64,000 nucleotides of DNA from an uncultured Muribaculaceae bacterium (GCA_944321685.1 CALUMH010000015.1:1-64000); one strand, 5' to 3'. Shown: positions 33,332-43,384, numbered from the stretch's first letter. The notes: a model not told the origin generated them from the sequence alone. Made by a program: numbers and translations.

Positions 33332-36103
33332 TTATATTACAATGTTAACAATTTTCCCCGGAACCACTATTATTTTCTTCGGAGTCTTCCCAGCCACCCA
33401 TTTTTCGGCTCCGGGAGCCGAAAGAGCCGCTTTTTCGACATCTTCTTTCGATGTATCGGCTGCAACTTCTATGCTGTAACGTGTTTTACCATTAAACGAA
33501 ACAGCATATTTGACAGTGTTCTCAACCAAATATTTTTCATTGAATTGCGGCCAACTTGCATCACATACCGAACCTTCCTGACCGAGTGCGTGCCACAACT
33601 CTTCACATATATGAGGTGCAAAAGGTGCAAGCACAACCACAAGATCACGATAAACAGCCTTGGCCACGCACTTCATGGCGTTGAGTTCATTGACGCATAT
33701 CATGAACGCGCTAACCGATGTATTATAAGAGAAATGCTCAATGTCGAAAGTTACCTTCTTGATAAGCTTATGCAACGATTTCATGGCTTCGGCCGATGGT
33801 TCTTCATCGGTAAGTTGCAATTCATCGCCTTTATAGAAAAGCGACCATAAGCGTTTTAAGAAACGATGTACGCCATCTATGCCGTTGGTATCCCACGGCT
33901 TGCTTTGTTCGATTGGGCCAAGGAACATTTCATACAAGCGTAAAGTATCGGCACCGTAACGCTCAACCACATCGTCGGGATTAACCACATTGAACATCGA
34001 CTTCGACATTTTCTCAATGGCATATCCACACACATATTTTTCATTTTCAAGTATAAACTCGGCATTGGCAAATTCAGGACGCCATGCCTTGAATTTTTCC
34101 AAATCGAGAATATCGTTATTGACAATGTTGACATCTACATGAATAGGTGTTACATCATATTCCTTGCGCAAATTGTAAGATACAAATGTATTAGTGTCTT
34201 TTATGCGATACACAAAATTAGAACGTCCTTGTATCATACCCTGGTTGATGAGTTTCTTGAACGGTTCAGGTTCACACACATAACCAAGGTCATAAAGGAA
34301 CTTGTTCCAAAAACGACTGTAAATCAAGTGCCCGGTAGCGTGTTCAGTGCCGCCTACATACAAATCTACATTGCGCCAATATTCATCGGCCTGTTTCGAC
34401 ACGAGAGCTTCGTCATTATGCGGATCCATATAACGCAAGTAGTAAGCCGACGACCCTGCAAACCCCGGCATAGTACATAACTCAAGCGGACGGCCATTTT
34501 TTGCCACCCAATTCTTTGCACGGCCAAGTGGCGGTTCGCCGGTTTCTGTTGGCAGGAACTTATCAACCTCGGGCAATTCAAGCGGCAATTCGCTTTCATC
34601 GAGCACGTGCGGCATATTGTTTTCATCATAATATACCGGGAACGGTTCACCCCAATAACGTTGACGGCTGAAAATGGCATCGCGCAAGCGATAGTTTACT
34701 TTCACCTTGCCAATTCCGGCCTCTTCGATATATTTTTTTGTCTTGGCAATGGCTTCCTTTACTTCAAGCCCGTCGAGCTGCAAATTCTCGTTCGATGAGT
34801 TTACCATCTTGCCTTCCTTGGCATCGAAACTTTCTTCACTTACATCGGCTCCCTCGATAAGCGGAATTATGGGCAAATCGAAGTGGCGGGCAAAAGCATA
34901 GTCACGACTGTCATGAGCAGGAACAGCCATGATAGCTCCCGTACCGTAACCGGCAAGCACATAATCGCTTATATATACAGGTATCTCTTTTCCGGTAACC
35001 GGATTAATGGCATAACTGCCACTGAATACACCCGAAACCTGCTTGTCGATGAGGCGTTCGCGCTCGGTCTTGTGCTTCACTTCATCGATATATTTATCAA
35101 CTGCGGCACGCCGGTCTTCGGTGACAAGCATATCCACATATTCGCTTTCAGGGGCAAGTACCATAAATGTAACACCAAATATGGTATCGGCACGAGTTGT
35201 AAATATTTCAAGTTCTATGTCGCTGCCGGCAACCTTGAATTTCATTTCGGCACCTTCCGAACGACCTATCCAGTTGCGTTGTGTCTCTTTTAGAGATTCG
35301 GTCCAGTCGATGGTATCAAGTCCGTCGAGCAGACGTTGTGCATAAGCCGACACACGCAGACACCACTGCCGCATCATCTTTTGTTCAACAGGATAACCGC
35401 CGCGTATCGACACCCCCTCACTTACCTCGTCGTTGGCAAGCACAGTGCCGAGTTTAGGACACCAGTTCACCATGGTATTGCCAAGGTATGCAATTCGGTA
35501 ATTCATCAATACTGTTTCCTTTTCATATTCGCTCTTGGCATTCCATTCATCGGCTGTAAACGACATTTCTTCGCCACAAGCAGCATTTACACCATCGGTA
35601 CCCGCTGTTGAAAACTTGTCAATAAGGTTAACTATAGGACAAGCCTTCTGCAAATCGTTATCATAATAGCTGTTGAACATCTTAATAAAAGCCCATTGCG
35701 TCCACTTGTAATAGGCGGGATCACAAGTGCGTATTTCACGATCCCAGTCATAGCAGAAACCTATTTTATCGAGCTGTTCACGGTAACGATTAATGTTTTT
35801 AACCGTTGTCACTTCGGGATGCTGCCCCGTCTGTATGGCATATTGCTCGGCAGGCAAGCCGTAAGCATCATACCCCATGGGATGAAGCACATTAAAGCCT
35901 TGCAAACGCTTGTAACGCGAATATATGTCAGAAGCTATGTACCCCAACGGGTGCCCCACATGAAGTCCTGCCCCCGAAGGGTAAGGGAACATATCGAGTA
36001 CATAGAACTTCGGCCTCGTATTATCTATTTCGGTCTTGTATGTGTTATGAGATTTCCAATACTGTTGCCAGCGTTGTTCTATTTCTTTGAAATTATATTC
36101 CAT
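33332..36103 (-). CDS. leuS: leucyl-tRNA synthetase
   Basis: A 923-residue class I aminoacyl-tRNA synthetase charging tRNA-Leu. The HIGH-type motif is [10 protein letters not shown] near residue 45. The CP1 editing domain is intact, with [19 protein letters not shown] near residue 305. The catalytic KMSKS appears as [16 protein letters not shown] near residue 690. The anticodon-binding and C-terminal domains are complete. It has the length of Bacteroidetes LeuS. It lies 30 bases downstream of nadA on the same strand and probably shares its transcript. Confidence 0.96.
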   Translation of the reverse strand: MEYNFKEIEQRWQQYWKSHNTYKTEIDNTRPKFYVLDMFPYPSGAGLHVGHPLGYIASDIYSRYKRLQGFNVLHPMGYDAYGLPAEQYAIQTGQHPEVTTVKNINRYREQLDKIGFCYDWDREIRTCDPAYYKWTQWAFIKMFNSYYDNDLQKACPIVNLIDKFSTAGTDGVNAACGEEMSFTADEWNAKSEYEKETVLMNYRIAYLGNTMVNWCPKLGTVLANDEVSEGVSIRGGYPVEQKMMRQWCLRVSAYAQRLLDGLDTIDWTESLKETQRNWIGRSEGAEMKFKVAGSDIELEIFTTRADTIFGVTFMVLAPESEYVDMLVTEDRRAAVDKYIDEVKHKTERERLIDKQVSGVFSGSYAINPVTGKEIPVYISDYVLAGYGTGAIMAVPAHDSRDYAFARHFDLPIIPLIEGADVSEESFDAKEGKMVNSSNENLQLDGLEVKEAIAKTKKYIEEAGIGKVKVNYRLRDAIFSRQRYWGEPFPVYYDENNMPHVLDESELPLELPEVDKFLPTETGEPPLGRAKNWVAKNGRPLELCTMPGFAGSSAYYLRYMDPHNDEALVSKQADEYWRNVDLYVGGTEHATGHLIYSRFWNKFLYDLGYVCEPEPFKKLINQGMIQGRSNFVYRIKDTNTFVSYNLRKEYDVTPIHVDVNIVNNDILDLEKFKAWRPEFANAEFILENEKYVCGYAIEKMSKSMFNVVNPDDVVERYGADTLRLYEMFLGPIEQSKPWDTNGIDGVHRFLKRLWSLFYKGDELQLTDEEPSAEAMKSLHKLIKKVTFDIEHFSYNTSVSAFMICVNELNAMKCVAKAVYRDLVVVLAPFAPHICEELWHALGQEGSVCDASWPQFNEKYLVENTVKYAVSFNGKTRYSIEVAADTSKEDVEKAALSAPGAEKWVAGKTPKKIIVVPGKIVNIVI

Positions 36104-36133
36104 TATAATGTATTATGTGATTTTTTTATTTTA

Positions 36134-37102
36134 TTATTTCGACAATTCAAGCATTCTTTTTATAGGCCTTACGGCTTTTTCGGCCACTTCAGGATCTACT
36201 TCAACAAGCGGCATTTCATATTTGAGTGAATTATACAGCTTCTCAAGTGTAACTTTCTTCATGTCGGCACACTCGTTACAATTGCACGAACCATCTTCAG
36301 GAGGAACCGGAATGAATTTCTTTTCCGGGCATTTTTTCATCATTTCGTGCAATATTCCACTCTCGGTTGCCACAATGAATGTATCACATTCGCTGCTTAC
36401 GGCATAATCAAGCAATACCTTGGTCGAACCGACCTTGTCGGCGGCTTCTTGCACCTGCTTGCGGCATTCGGGATGTACAAGTACCTTGGCTCCCGGATAC
36501 TGTTCCTTGAGAGCATTTATTTTTTCAATAGAAAATTGTTCATGCACATGGCAGGCACCATCCCACAACAGCATATTACGACCCGATTGAATATTGATAT
36601 AATGTCCCAAATTACGGTCGGGGCCGAAAATAATCTTTGCATCGCTGGGCAGGCTGTCGATAATTTTACGGGCATTGCCACTTGTAACAACAATGTCGGT
36701 AACAGCTTTCACTGCAGCTGTGGTGTTGACATAACTTACAACGGTGTGACCCGGATGAGCTTTGACAAATTTTTCAAACTCATCGGCAGGGCAACTGTCG
36801 GCAAGGCTGCACCCTGCACTCATGTCGGGAACAATTACTTTCTTTCCGAGGCATAAAATCTTGGCAGTCTCGCCCATGAATTGAACACCACACATCACTA
36901 TAATGTCAGCCCGGCTGTCGGCGGCAATTTGAGCAAGCGCAAGGCTGTCGCCAATAAAGTCGGCTATATCCTGGATTTCGGGACGCTGGTAATAGTGAGC
37001 AAGAATAATGGCGTTCTTTTCCTGTTTCAAACGCACAATTTCTTTCTTGAGGTCTATACCTTCCTCTATAGGAGCATCGACATAACCGTTGTCAACATTC
37101 AT
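36134..37102 (-). CDS. nadA: quinolinate synthase A
   Basis: A 322-residue [4Fe-4S] enzyme that condenses iminoaspartate with dihydroxyacetone phosphate to quinolinate in NAD synthesis. The opening AIILAHYYQRPEIQDIADFIGDSL is diagnostic. Three cluster ligands can be placed: Cys in VMCGVQFMGETAKIL, Cys in HPECRKQV (or the preceding ADSCP context) and Cys in CNCNECADM. SGNARKII and the FGPDRNLG segment bind substrate. nadB and nadC are not adjacent. It reads away from the candidate origin and is followed by leuS. Confidence 0.95.
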   Translation of the reverse strand: MNVDNGYVDAPIEEGIDLKKEIVRLKQEKNAIILAHYYQRPEIQDIADFIGDSLALAQIAADSRADIIVMCGVQFMGETAKILCLGKKVIVPDMSAGCSLADSCPADEFEKFVKAHPGHTVVSYVNTTAAVKAVTDIVVTSGNARKIIDSLPSDAKIIFGPDRNLGHYINIQSGRNMLLWDGACHVHEQFSIEKINALKEQYPGAKVLVHPECRKQVQEAADKVGSTKVLLDYAVSSECDTFIVATESGILHEMMKKCPEKKFIPVPPEDGSCNCNECADMKKVTLEKLYNSLKYEMPLVEVDPEVAEKAVRPIKRMLELSK

Positions 37103-37532
37103 AATTATATATTTTTCTTTTTTATTTTTTAAAATCTTCTTTTATTATTATGCTTATTGAGTGTCAATAGTGAAAGTAATTTTCATGAATTATACTTGCA
37201 TAACAAGTTATTAATATCATATTTCAACCGATTAATATGTTATGCACAACTTTGCAGGCTACTGTTCAACCGATTAAGCATTTTATGAACACTTTGTTAG
37301 TATCGTGCAAAGTTAATAATTTTGTGAGTAAAATATATTAATAACCTGCCAAAATGCTTGGTGAAAACTGTGATATAACAAAACAATAACTCTTTTGGAA
37401 CTAAGCCGTGAAGTGCGGCTTATACAAATTTGCGGAAATTGAAAATAAACTTGTTGATTTTTGCTTCCGAAGTTTTGATGGTTTTTCCACAAGTTTTTGT
37501 CAAGTATTTAATACGTAAAAAAATTCATTGTT
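37103..37532. other. candidate origin region, left part
   Basis: A 430-bp AT-rich gap between divergent nadA and the trmH-like gene. TTATGCACA (37240-37248) is a perfect match to the DnaA-box consensus TTATnCACA; TTATGAACA (37283-37291) is one base off, and TTTTCCACA (37484-37492) is another near match. The first two lie in two 42-bp-spaced copies of a unit that starts TTCAACCGATTAA (37223 and 37265) and ends ACTTTG. These look like iterated initiator sites. No open frame is present. Confidence 0.5.
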
Positions 37533-38075
37533 ATGAAAAAGAAGACTATGATTGAATTGCATCGCATATCGTGTGAAGAATTTAAAAAGGCACGTAAAAT
37601 TCCACTTGTGGTAATACTTGATGATGTGCGCAGTCTTAATAACATAGGTTCTGTGTTTCGCACGAGTGATGCTTTTGTGATTGAGCGAATTATGCTTTGT
37701 GGAATTACGGCTACCCCACCCCACCCCGATATTCACAAAACTGCACTTGGTGCCGAAGATTCGGTTGAATGGGAATATTGTGAACGTGTGACCGATGCCA
37801 TTGAACAATTGCGAGCAGCCGGTTATGTGATTTGTTCCGTTGAGCAAGTTAATGGCAGTGTGTCGCTTAATGACTTTAAGGTAGAACCAGGCAAGCATTA
37901 TGCCGTGATACTTGGCAATGAAGTTAAAGGTGTGAGTCAACAAGCTGTTGACATGAGTGATTATTGCATCGAAATTCCTCAATACGGTACTAAGCATTCA
38001 CTTAATGTGTCAATAACTGCTGGAATAGTGATATGGGATTTCTTTAATAAAATGATATTTTCAACAAAGGTTTAA
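37533..38075 (+). CDS. TrmH/SpoU family RNA 2'-O-methyltransferase
   Basis: A 180-residue SPOUT methyltransferase. Motif 1 is LVVILDDVRSLNNIGSVFRTSDAF with the catalytic Arg and Asn. Motif 2 is YAVILGNEVKGVSQ. Motif 3 is IPQYGTKHSLNVSITAGIVIWDF, which forms the knot that binds SAM. It lacks the N-terminal substrate-binding extension of RlmB, so it is a minimal TrmH-type enzyme that methylates tRNA or rRNA ribose; the target is unknown. It lies between the two AT-rich stretches proposed as the origin. Confidence 0.9.
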   Translation: MKKKTMIELHRISCEEFKKARKIPLVVILDDVRSLNNIGSVFRTSDAFVIERIMLCGITATPPHPDIHKTALGAEDSVEWEYCERVTDAIEQLRAAGYVICSVEQVNGSVSLNDFKVEPGKHYAVILGNEVKGVSQQAVDMSDYCIEIPQYGTKHSLNVSITAGIVIWDFFNKMIFSTKV

Positions 38076-38456
38076 TCAATTGTATATAATATTAATATAC
38101 TAATACTGATGAAATTATGTGTTATAATATAAGATAATCAACATAAATCAACAATATGTTGATAACATTGTTTTCAACAGGTGTTGATTAATGATAATAA
38201 ATATTGTACTGTATCAGTATTTTTCATAATGTGACAATTAACATATTTATCAACGTTTTATCAATACACTAATTTACTGTAATACAGATATATAAAGATA
38301 AATAATAAAAAATAATCAACAATATGTTCAAAACTTGTGTCAACACTGTGTTAGTAATATATAATAATCTGATTATTAGTGATTTAGATTAATTAATTTT
38401 ATACTGATAATTTTTTTTATTATTTTTGTCCGGTTGTTATTATTGTAAATGCTACT
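38076..38456. other. candidate origin region, right part (AT-rich with DnaA-box-like repeats)
   Basis: A 381-bp stretch, strongly AT-rich and without any gene. The 8-mer AATCAACA or TATCAACA occurs at least six times on both strands. Examples are 38157-38165 (TTATCAACA, minus strand), 38247-38255 (TTATCAACG) and 38258-38266 (TTATCAATA), plus copies near 38127, 38138 and 38314. One pair makes a palindrome, ATCAACA-ATA-TGTTGAT. Clustered DnaA-box relatives beside a melting-prone tract are what a bacterial oriC looks like. The promoter of the downstream regulator (TATTTTTG, 38421-38428) is at its end. Confidence 0.55.
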
Positions 38457-39566
38457 ATGGGTAACTTTTTTTCTTATGCCTATGTTTCTGCTATATCAGC
38501 CTGCTTGGTGTTGATAATAATGTTATTATTCACAGGTACTGTTGATAAAAACTATGGAAGGGCAAAAGTATATTTATTTATATTGTTGTCCATGAGCATA
38601 ATGCAAGGCGTGGCTCATATATTGTTGGCAAGTCCTTTAACCTCCGATAGCATTGAATTGCTTCATATTTACCCCATGACAAGTTTCGGGCTTAAATCGA
38701 TGTTGGCTTATCTCATATTATTGTCAATAATGAACGTTCTTGAGTTGAAAAGAAACATAATATTTAAAATATATTCGTTACCGTTTTTGCTCACTGTGTT
38801 GTATGCCGTTTTATATTTTGTGTGTGATGACGTGCATATGAGAAGTATCGCGGACATGACATTAAGCCCAATGGTTATAATAAGGATGTTGATATTCATT
38901 TCTCTTGGAGCGGCGTTTATCACGGCTTTTGCTGTGATATATAAATCTTATTTGAACTACCTTAACAGCATTGATAATTTTTATGCCGACAGTGAAAACA
39001 TGAAATTGCGCAAAATAATGTATGTGGTGCTTTTTTATTTTGTGGTGGGTATTCTGAGCCTGGCAAGCAATTTTACAGGAAACATGGGATTTATCACTGC
39101 TTTTCACAGTATCAACATTGTTTTATATATTGCTTTTGTGCTCATGTTAATAAATGAGCACAAAGTTGTTGAAAAAGTAAATAATGAAATGGAACTTATA
39201 GCCGTGGGCAATGAAGAATGTTCCTGTGAAGATGAAAGCGGTTTTATATTGAATAAAATAGAAGAATGGGCCGGAAGCGATGAGAAACAATTCTTGAAAC
39301 AAGGAATATCGGTACAGGAAGTAGCCGAGTCGATAAAAGTGGGTAAACGTGTCTTGTCAACATTTATCAATCGGCATTATAACATGAATTTCAACACTTG
39401 GATTAACACTTTGCGTATGGAAGAAGTGTGCAAATATCTCAAAGAGGATTACTCATTTACCGAGATTGCCGAAATGACAGGTTTCACCGACTTGTCGTCG
39501 ATGAGTAAAATTTTCAAGAAGATGAAAGGCATGACTCTTACCGATTACCGTAAACAGCACGTTTGA
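38457..39566 (+). CDS. membrane-anchored AraC-family regulator
   Basis: A 369-residue protein with about seven hydrophobic helices in residues 1-240, followed by a cytoplasmic AraC/XylS DNA-binding domain at about 285-369. The domain's two helix-turn-helices read ISVQEVAESIKVGKRVLSTFINRHY and YSFTEIAEMTGFTDLSSMSKIFKKMKG, ending MTLTDYRKQ. Such 7TM-AraC proteins occur in Bacteroidetes and may sense an envelope or small-molecule signal directly; the signal here is unknown. It stands alone behind its own promoter and right next to the candidate origin, where a high gene dose would be expected in growing cells. Confidence 0.82.
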   Translation: MGNFFSYAYVSAISACLVLIIMLLFTGTVDKNYGRAKVYLFILLSMSIMQGVAHILLASPLTSDSIELLHIYPMTSFGLKSMLAYLILLSIMNVLELKRNIIFKIYSLPFLLTVLYAVLYFVCDDVHMRSIADMTLSPMVIIRMLIFISLGAAFITAFAVIYKSYLNYLNSIDNFYADSENMKLRKIMYVVLFYFVVGILSLASNFTGNMGFITAFHSINIVLYIAFVLMLINEHKVVEKVNNEMELIAVGNEECSCEDESGFILNKIEEWAGSDEKQFLKQGISVQEVAESIKVGKRVLSTFINRHYNMNFNTWINTLRMEEVCKYLKEDYSFTEIAEMTGFTDLSSMSKIFKKMKGMTLTDYRKQHV

Positions 39567-39629
39567 ACAAGTCATAACCATTGTCTTGCATTACATCATT
39601 AATATATAGTGTAATTGCGGAATTTTTCT

Positions 39630-39637
39630 TACTTTTG
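39630..39637 (+). promoter_or_regulatory. -7 promoter element of acyltransferase operon
   Basis: TACTTTTG (TAnnTTTG) lies 35 bases before the ATG at 39673. It likely drives the run acyltransferase, sigma-54 activator, lptE, TPR-like protein and secG. Confidence 0.55.
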
Positions 39638-39672
39638 CAAGTGTGACACACGCTTAATTACACATTTACTAT

Positions 39673-40515
39673 ATGGAAGAGACCTCGACACAGGTAAAAC
39701 CAATGGTGCTTGACTATGATGAAATATGCCGAATGGCTCCTTTCTTCAAAGGTCGCAGGAAATTGGTTGACCGCTTATTTCATATTTTATCGATAGATAA
39801 AGTCAACGATATACATGCTCGTAATTGCGACACTCCCGGTGTGGAATTTACTGCACGGTTGTTGCGCGATCTTGATATAAAATTGCGCATCGACAATGAA
39901 CAATTGCTTGACAAATTGCCACAGGGTGCGTTCATAACTGTGTCAAATCATGCCTACGGCGCACTTGACGGCATTATTCTCATCAATATGATTGCTTCGC
40001 GCCGACCTAAGTTCAAGGTTATGGTGAACATGATACTTAACCACATAGGTGCCATGCGCCCAAATTTTATAGCCGTGGACGCATTGGCATCGACCGACCC
40101 TGCAAAACAAGCCGTATCGAAACACGGTATTCGTGAAGCTATCATGCAAGTGAAAAGTGGTGAGCCGCTTGGATTTTTTCCTGCCGGTGCCGTATCGAAA
40201 TTAAACCGTCACTTGTGGCTTGAAGACCGTCAATGGCAGCCATCGGTGATACGCATCATCAAGATGCTCGGGGTTCCGGTGGTTCCTATATACTTTCATG
40301 GCGGAAACAGTGCATGGTTTAATTTTCTGGGACTTGTAAGTTGGCAACTGCGCACACTCAGGTTGCCTGCCGAAGTGTTCAACAAGAAAGGTGCGACATT
40401 CCACATTTCGGTAGGTGATATGATTATGCCCGAAACTTTGGCTCAATATGACGACATCGACCGACTTGGGGAATTTTTAAAACAACAAACTTATTCGTTG
40501 AGGAGGTATAAATGA
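39673..40515 (+). CDS. PlsC/hemolysin-like lysophospholipid acyltransferase
   Basis: A 280-residue acyltransferase of the PlsC-like superfamily. The catalytic motif is SNHAYGALDGIIL near residue 95, the form NHxxGxxDG found in the OlsA/GlsA-type and putative-hemolysin branch. The substrate-binding motif is GFFPAGAVSK near residue 175 (family FPxGxxS), followed by VVPIYFHGGNS. In Bacteroides the related GlsA O-acylates glycine lipids, so a membrane-lipid role is likely. Its stop overlaps the next gene by 4 bases (ATGA). Confidence 0.85.
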   Translation: MEETSTQVKPMVLDYDEICRMAPFFKGRRKLVDRLFHILSIDKVNDIHARNCDTPGVEFTARLLRDLDIKLRIDNEQLLDKLPQGAFITVSNHAYGALDGIILINMIASRRPKFKVMVNMILNHIGAMRPNFIAVDALASTDPAKQAVSKHGIREAIMQVKSGEPLGFFPAGAVSKLNRHLWLEDRQWQPSVIRIIKMLGVPVVPIYFHGGNSAWFNFLGLVSWQLRTLRLPAEVFNKKGATFHISVGDMIMPETLAQYDDIDRLGEFLKQQTYSLRRYK

Positions 40516-41798
40516 ACAACGACAACAATACTGCAACCAATATCCCACCCGAGATATTGCGAGTGAAACAGCGTTATTCCATAATAGGTAACGCGCCATC
40601 GCTCATAGGTGCGATACGCCGTGCCATGCAGGTGGCTCCAATCGACTTGTCGGTGCTTATAATAGGCGAAAGCGGCAGTGGCAAGGAATTTTTCCCTAAT
40701 ATAATACACGACTTCAGTTCACGCAAGCACAACAAGTATATTGCAGTGAACTGTGGTGCCATACCCGAGGGCACTATCGACTCGGAATTGTTCGGACACG
40801 AAAAAGGTGCTTTTACCGGTGCAATATCGTCACGTAAGGGATATTTCGAGGAAGCTGACGGTGGTACAATATTCCTCGACGAAGTGGCCGAGTTGCCGTT
40901 GACCACGCAAGCTCGCTTGTTGCGTGTACTTGAATCGGGCGAATATATCAAAGTTGGCTCATCGGAAGTGCAAAAAACCAACATACGTGTTGTAGCCGCC
41001 ACCAACAAGAATATGCTCCAGGCTGTGAGCGAAGGTAAATTTCGCGAAGATCTGTATTATCGCCTTTCAACTGTGCAAATCAACATTCCACCGTTGCGTG
41101 AACGCGGTAAAGACGTGCTCATGCTCGTGCGCAAGTTTTCAAACGATTTTGCTGAAAAATATGGTACACCGTCGGTGCAATTCGATGATTCGGCACGTGA
41201 AGCAATAATGAATTACCGTTGGCCTGGCAATGTGCGCCAATTAAAAAACGTTATAGAGCAAATATCGCTGTTCGAGGCCGGCAATACTGTCGATTCCGAA
41301 AGCATAAAAAAGTATCTGCCGCAATACAGCACCGAATACAAGCCCACCGTGGCATCGGCTGCCGAATTCAGTTATACGCGCGAACGCGAAATGCTTTTCA
41401 AGCTGATTTTTAAGATGCAGCATGAAATAGAGGAATTGCACGGCCGCATCGATGCTATGTCGAAAGGCGGTGCTACGATAGCCCAACATAAAACCCGTTC
41501 GCATTCGCTTGTGAAGTATTCGGGAACGGGCAGTTACAAGCCCGCTCCGACGATGAAAGATGTGATGGAGATAGAAGACGGAATAACCGATGATGATTTT
41601 ATTCCCACCGAAACCGTTTCTTCTTCACCTGCACACGATGACAATAACGACTCGGCACGCACGCTTGAAGATACAGAACGCGAGACCATAAAAAAATCGC
41701 TTGAACGCAATTGCGGCCGCAGGAAAAAGACTGCCGAAGAACTTAACATATCGGAACGCACTTTATATCGAAAAATCAAAGAATACGGGCTCGAATGA
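40512..41798 (+). CDS. sigma-54-dependent Fis-family activator
   Basis: A 428-residue bacterial enhancer-binding protein. The AAA+ domain starts close to the N-terminus: Walker A IIGESGSGKEFF near residue 55, the sigma-54 contact loop EKGAFTGAISSRKGYFE near 100, Walker B GGTIFLDEVAELP and the arginine-finger region VRVVAATNKN (here IRVVAATNKNMLQAV). A Fis-type helix-turn-helix closes the protein (GRRKKTAEELNISERTLYRKIKEYGLE). There is no receiver or GAF domain, so it is controlled otherwise, perhaps by dose or partner proteins. lptE and secG follow with overlapping or short spacing. Confidence 0.9.
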   Translation: MNNDNNTATNIPPEILRVKQRYSIIGNAPSLIGAIRRAMQVAPIDLSVLIIGESGSGKEFFPNIIHDFSSRKHNKYIAVNCGAIPEGTIDSELFGHEKGAFTGAISSRKGYFEEADGGTIFLDEVAELPLTTQARLLRVLESGEYIKVGSSEVQKTNIRVVAATNKNMLQAVSEGKFREDLYYRLSTVQINIPPLRERGKDVLMLVRKFSNDFAEKYGTPSVQFDDSAREAIMNYRWPGNVRQLKNVIEQISLFEAGNTVDSESIKKYLPQYSTEYKPTVASAAEFSYTREREMLFKLIFKMQHEIEELHGRIDAMSKGGATIAQHKTRSHSLVKYSGTGSYKPAPTMKDVMEIEDGITDDDFIPTETVSSSPAHDDNNDSARTLEDTERETIKKSLERNCGRRKKTAEELNISERTLYRKIKEYGLE

Positions 41799-42310
41799 CA
41801 ATGATAAAGCGCATATTCCTCATATTGGCGTTGGCCGTAGTGTCACAGGCTTGTTCCATAAGCTACACGTTCAACGGTGCCATACTCGATTATAGCATAT
41901 ATAAGACTATATCGGTATCGAATTTCCCTATTCGTGCCGCACTGGTGTATGCACCGCTGCAACAAATGTTTGAAAACAAGTTGCAAGACATTATAACGCG
42001 GCAAACGCGACTTAGTATTGTGGATTCAAGCAATACCGACTTGCGCTTGGAGGGTGAAATAACAGGATATGCACTTTCGCCGCAAGCCGTTACCGAAGAT
42101 GCTTACGCATCGCAAACACGCCTGACGATTACTGTGCGAATAAGGTACATAAATACAAAAAATCCCGACATGGACCTTGACCAGACGTTCTCGGCCTATC
42201 GTGACTTTACAAGCGACCAATTGCTGATAGACGTGCAAGATTCGTTGTGCGACGAGATTTGTGACGAATTGTGCGACCTTATTTTCAATGCTACTTTCGG
42301 AAACTGGTAA
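41795..42310 (+). CDS. lptE: LPS-assembly lipoprotein LptE
   Basis: A 171-residue outer-membrane lipoprotein of the LptE family, which plugs the LptD barrel and helps place LPS in the outer leaflet. The signal ends at a lipobox VSQAC, lipidated Cys at about residue 20. The Bacteroidetes LptE pattern follows: ACSISYTFNGAILDYSIYKTISVSNFPI, APLQQMFENKLQDII and the DLRLEGEITGY strand. Its start overlaps the regulator gene by 4 bases. An alternative ATG two codons downstream would not change the mature protein. Confidence 0.87.
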   Translation: MTMIKRIFLILALAVVSQACSISYTFNGAILDYSIYKTISVSNFPIRAALVYAPLQQMFENKLQDIITRQTRLSIVDSSNTDLRLEGEITGYALSPQAVTEDAYASQTRLTITVRIRYINTKNPDMDLDQTFSAYRDFTSDQLLIDVQDSLCDEICDELCDLIFNATFGNW

Positions 42311-42316
42311 CACGCG

Positions 42317-43042
42317 ATGGTAACAGTCGAAGACATACGCAACATGGTGGATGGCGGTACTATTGACGGCGGTACGCTCGATATGGTACGCAATAAATAT
42401 CCTTATTTTGTTATTCCGTCGATATTATTCCTGCAACAAAACAAGGGAATAATCGGCGATAAGGAAAAGGAAGAGATATTGAGGCCGCTTGCGTTGGCTT
42501 TCCCCGACCGCACCATATTGCACGACCTTGTAGGTGACGATGCAGGACGTTTTAGCGGGTTTTATCCGCAAAAAGAGACGGTACCGACACCCGATACCGA
42601 TACGACTATAACATCGTTCCTTGACCGTTATGGTGGAAACGATGCAAAGGAGCTTGAATTGCTCGACCGACTTATATTCAATCCTGTTCCGCCCGACTAT
42701 TCACAAGTACTTGAACGTGAACAGCAAACTGCCGATAGCAATGATCCGCTGGCAATGGCGGCTAAAACATTTGACGACATTCTTGCTCATGCCAAGCCCG
42801 ATGCTCCGCAATCCCAATCCAAGGCAGAACCCGAAGAGCCTGTGAAAGAGCCTGAGGCTGCCGACGACTCGATGTTGAGCGAAAGTCTTGCCAAAATATT
42901 CATCAAACAGGGTAAATACACTAAAGCTTTGGAAATTATTAAAAACATAAGTTTGAAATTTCCGGAAAAAAGTATTTACTTTGCAGACCAAATTCGTTTC
43001 CTACAGAAACTTATACTTAACGACGAAATAAACAAAAGATAA
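42317..43042 (+). CDS. hypothetical protein with C-terminal TPR-like unit
   Basis: A 241-residue soluble protein that sits between lptE and secG, an arrangement found in many Bacteroidales. The N-terminal half (residues 1-100) is helical with YPYFVIPSILFLQQNKGII. A Pro/Glu-rich linker spans about 155-195. The C-terminus has one TPR-like helical hairpin (SLAKIFIKQGKYTKALEIIKNISLKFPEKSIYFADQIRFLQKL). No catalytic motif was seen. A scaffold role in envelope biogenesis is guessed only from neighbours. Confidence 0.7.
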   Translation: MVTVEDIRNMVDGGTIDGGTLDMVRNKYPYFVIPSILFLQQNKGIIGDKEKEEILRPLALAFPDRTILHDLVGDDAGRFSGFYPQKETVPTPDTDTTITSFLDRYGGNDAKELELLDRLIFNPVPPDYSQVLEREQQTADSNDPLAMAAKTFDDILAHAKPDAPQSQSKAEPEEPVKEPEAADDSMLSESLAKIFIKQGKYTKALEIIKNISLKFPEKSIYFADQIRFLQKLILNDEINKR

Positions 43043-43045
43043 ATT

Positions 43046-43384
43046 ATGTACGTTTTTTTAACAATCCTGATTTTATTGGCTTCTCTCCTTTTGATAGGCG
43101 TGGTGTTAATCCAAAAGTCGAAAGGTGGAGGTTTGGCTTCTAATTTCTCAAGTTCCAATCAAATTATGGGTGTGCGCAAGACCACCGATTTCGTGGAAAA
43201 AGCCACTTGGACGCTTGCAATCGTGATATGTGTGCTTAGCATCGTTTCATCGTTCCTTGCTCCGCAAAATCTTGTACAAGGCCGTCAATCGCGTGTGACT
43301 ACCGAACAAGAAGCTCCGCAACAGCAAGCTACGCCGTTTGCCACTCCCGAGGCTGCTACTACTGCTCCGGATACCGCAAAATAA
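43046..43384 (+). CDS. secG: preprotein translocase subunit SecG
   Basis: A 112-residue SecG with two transmembrane helices (residues about 2-22 and 50-70) that supports SecYEG-mediated export. The signature VVLIQKSKGGGLASNFSSSNQIMGVRKTTDFVEKATW between the helices is diagnostic. The Gln/Ala/Thr-rich tail is typical of Bacteroidetes. It follows the TPR-like gene by 3 bases and a good intrinsic terminator follows at 43415-43457. Confidence 0.92.
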   Translation: MYVFLTILILLASLLLIGVVLIQKSKGGGLASNFSSSNQIMGVRKTTDFVEKATWTLAIVICVLSIVSSFLAPQNLVQGRQSRVTTEQEAPQQQATPFATPEAATTAPDTAK

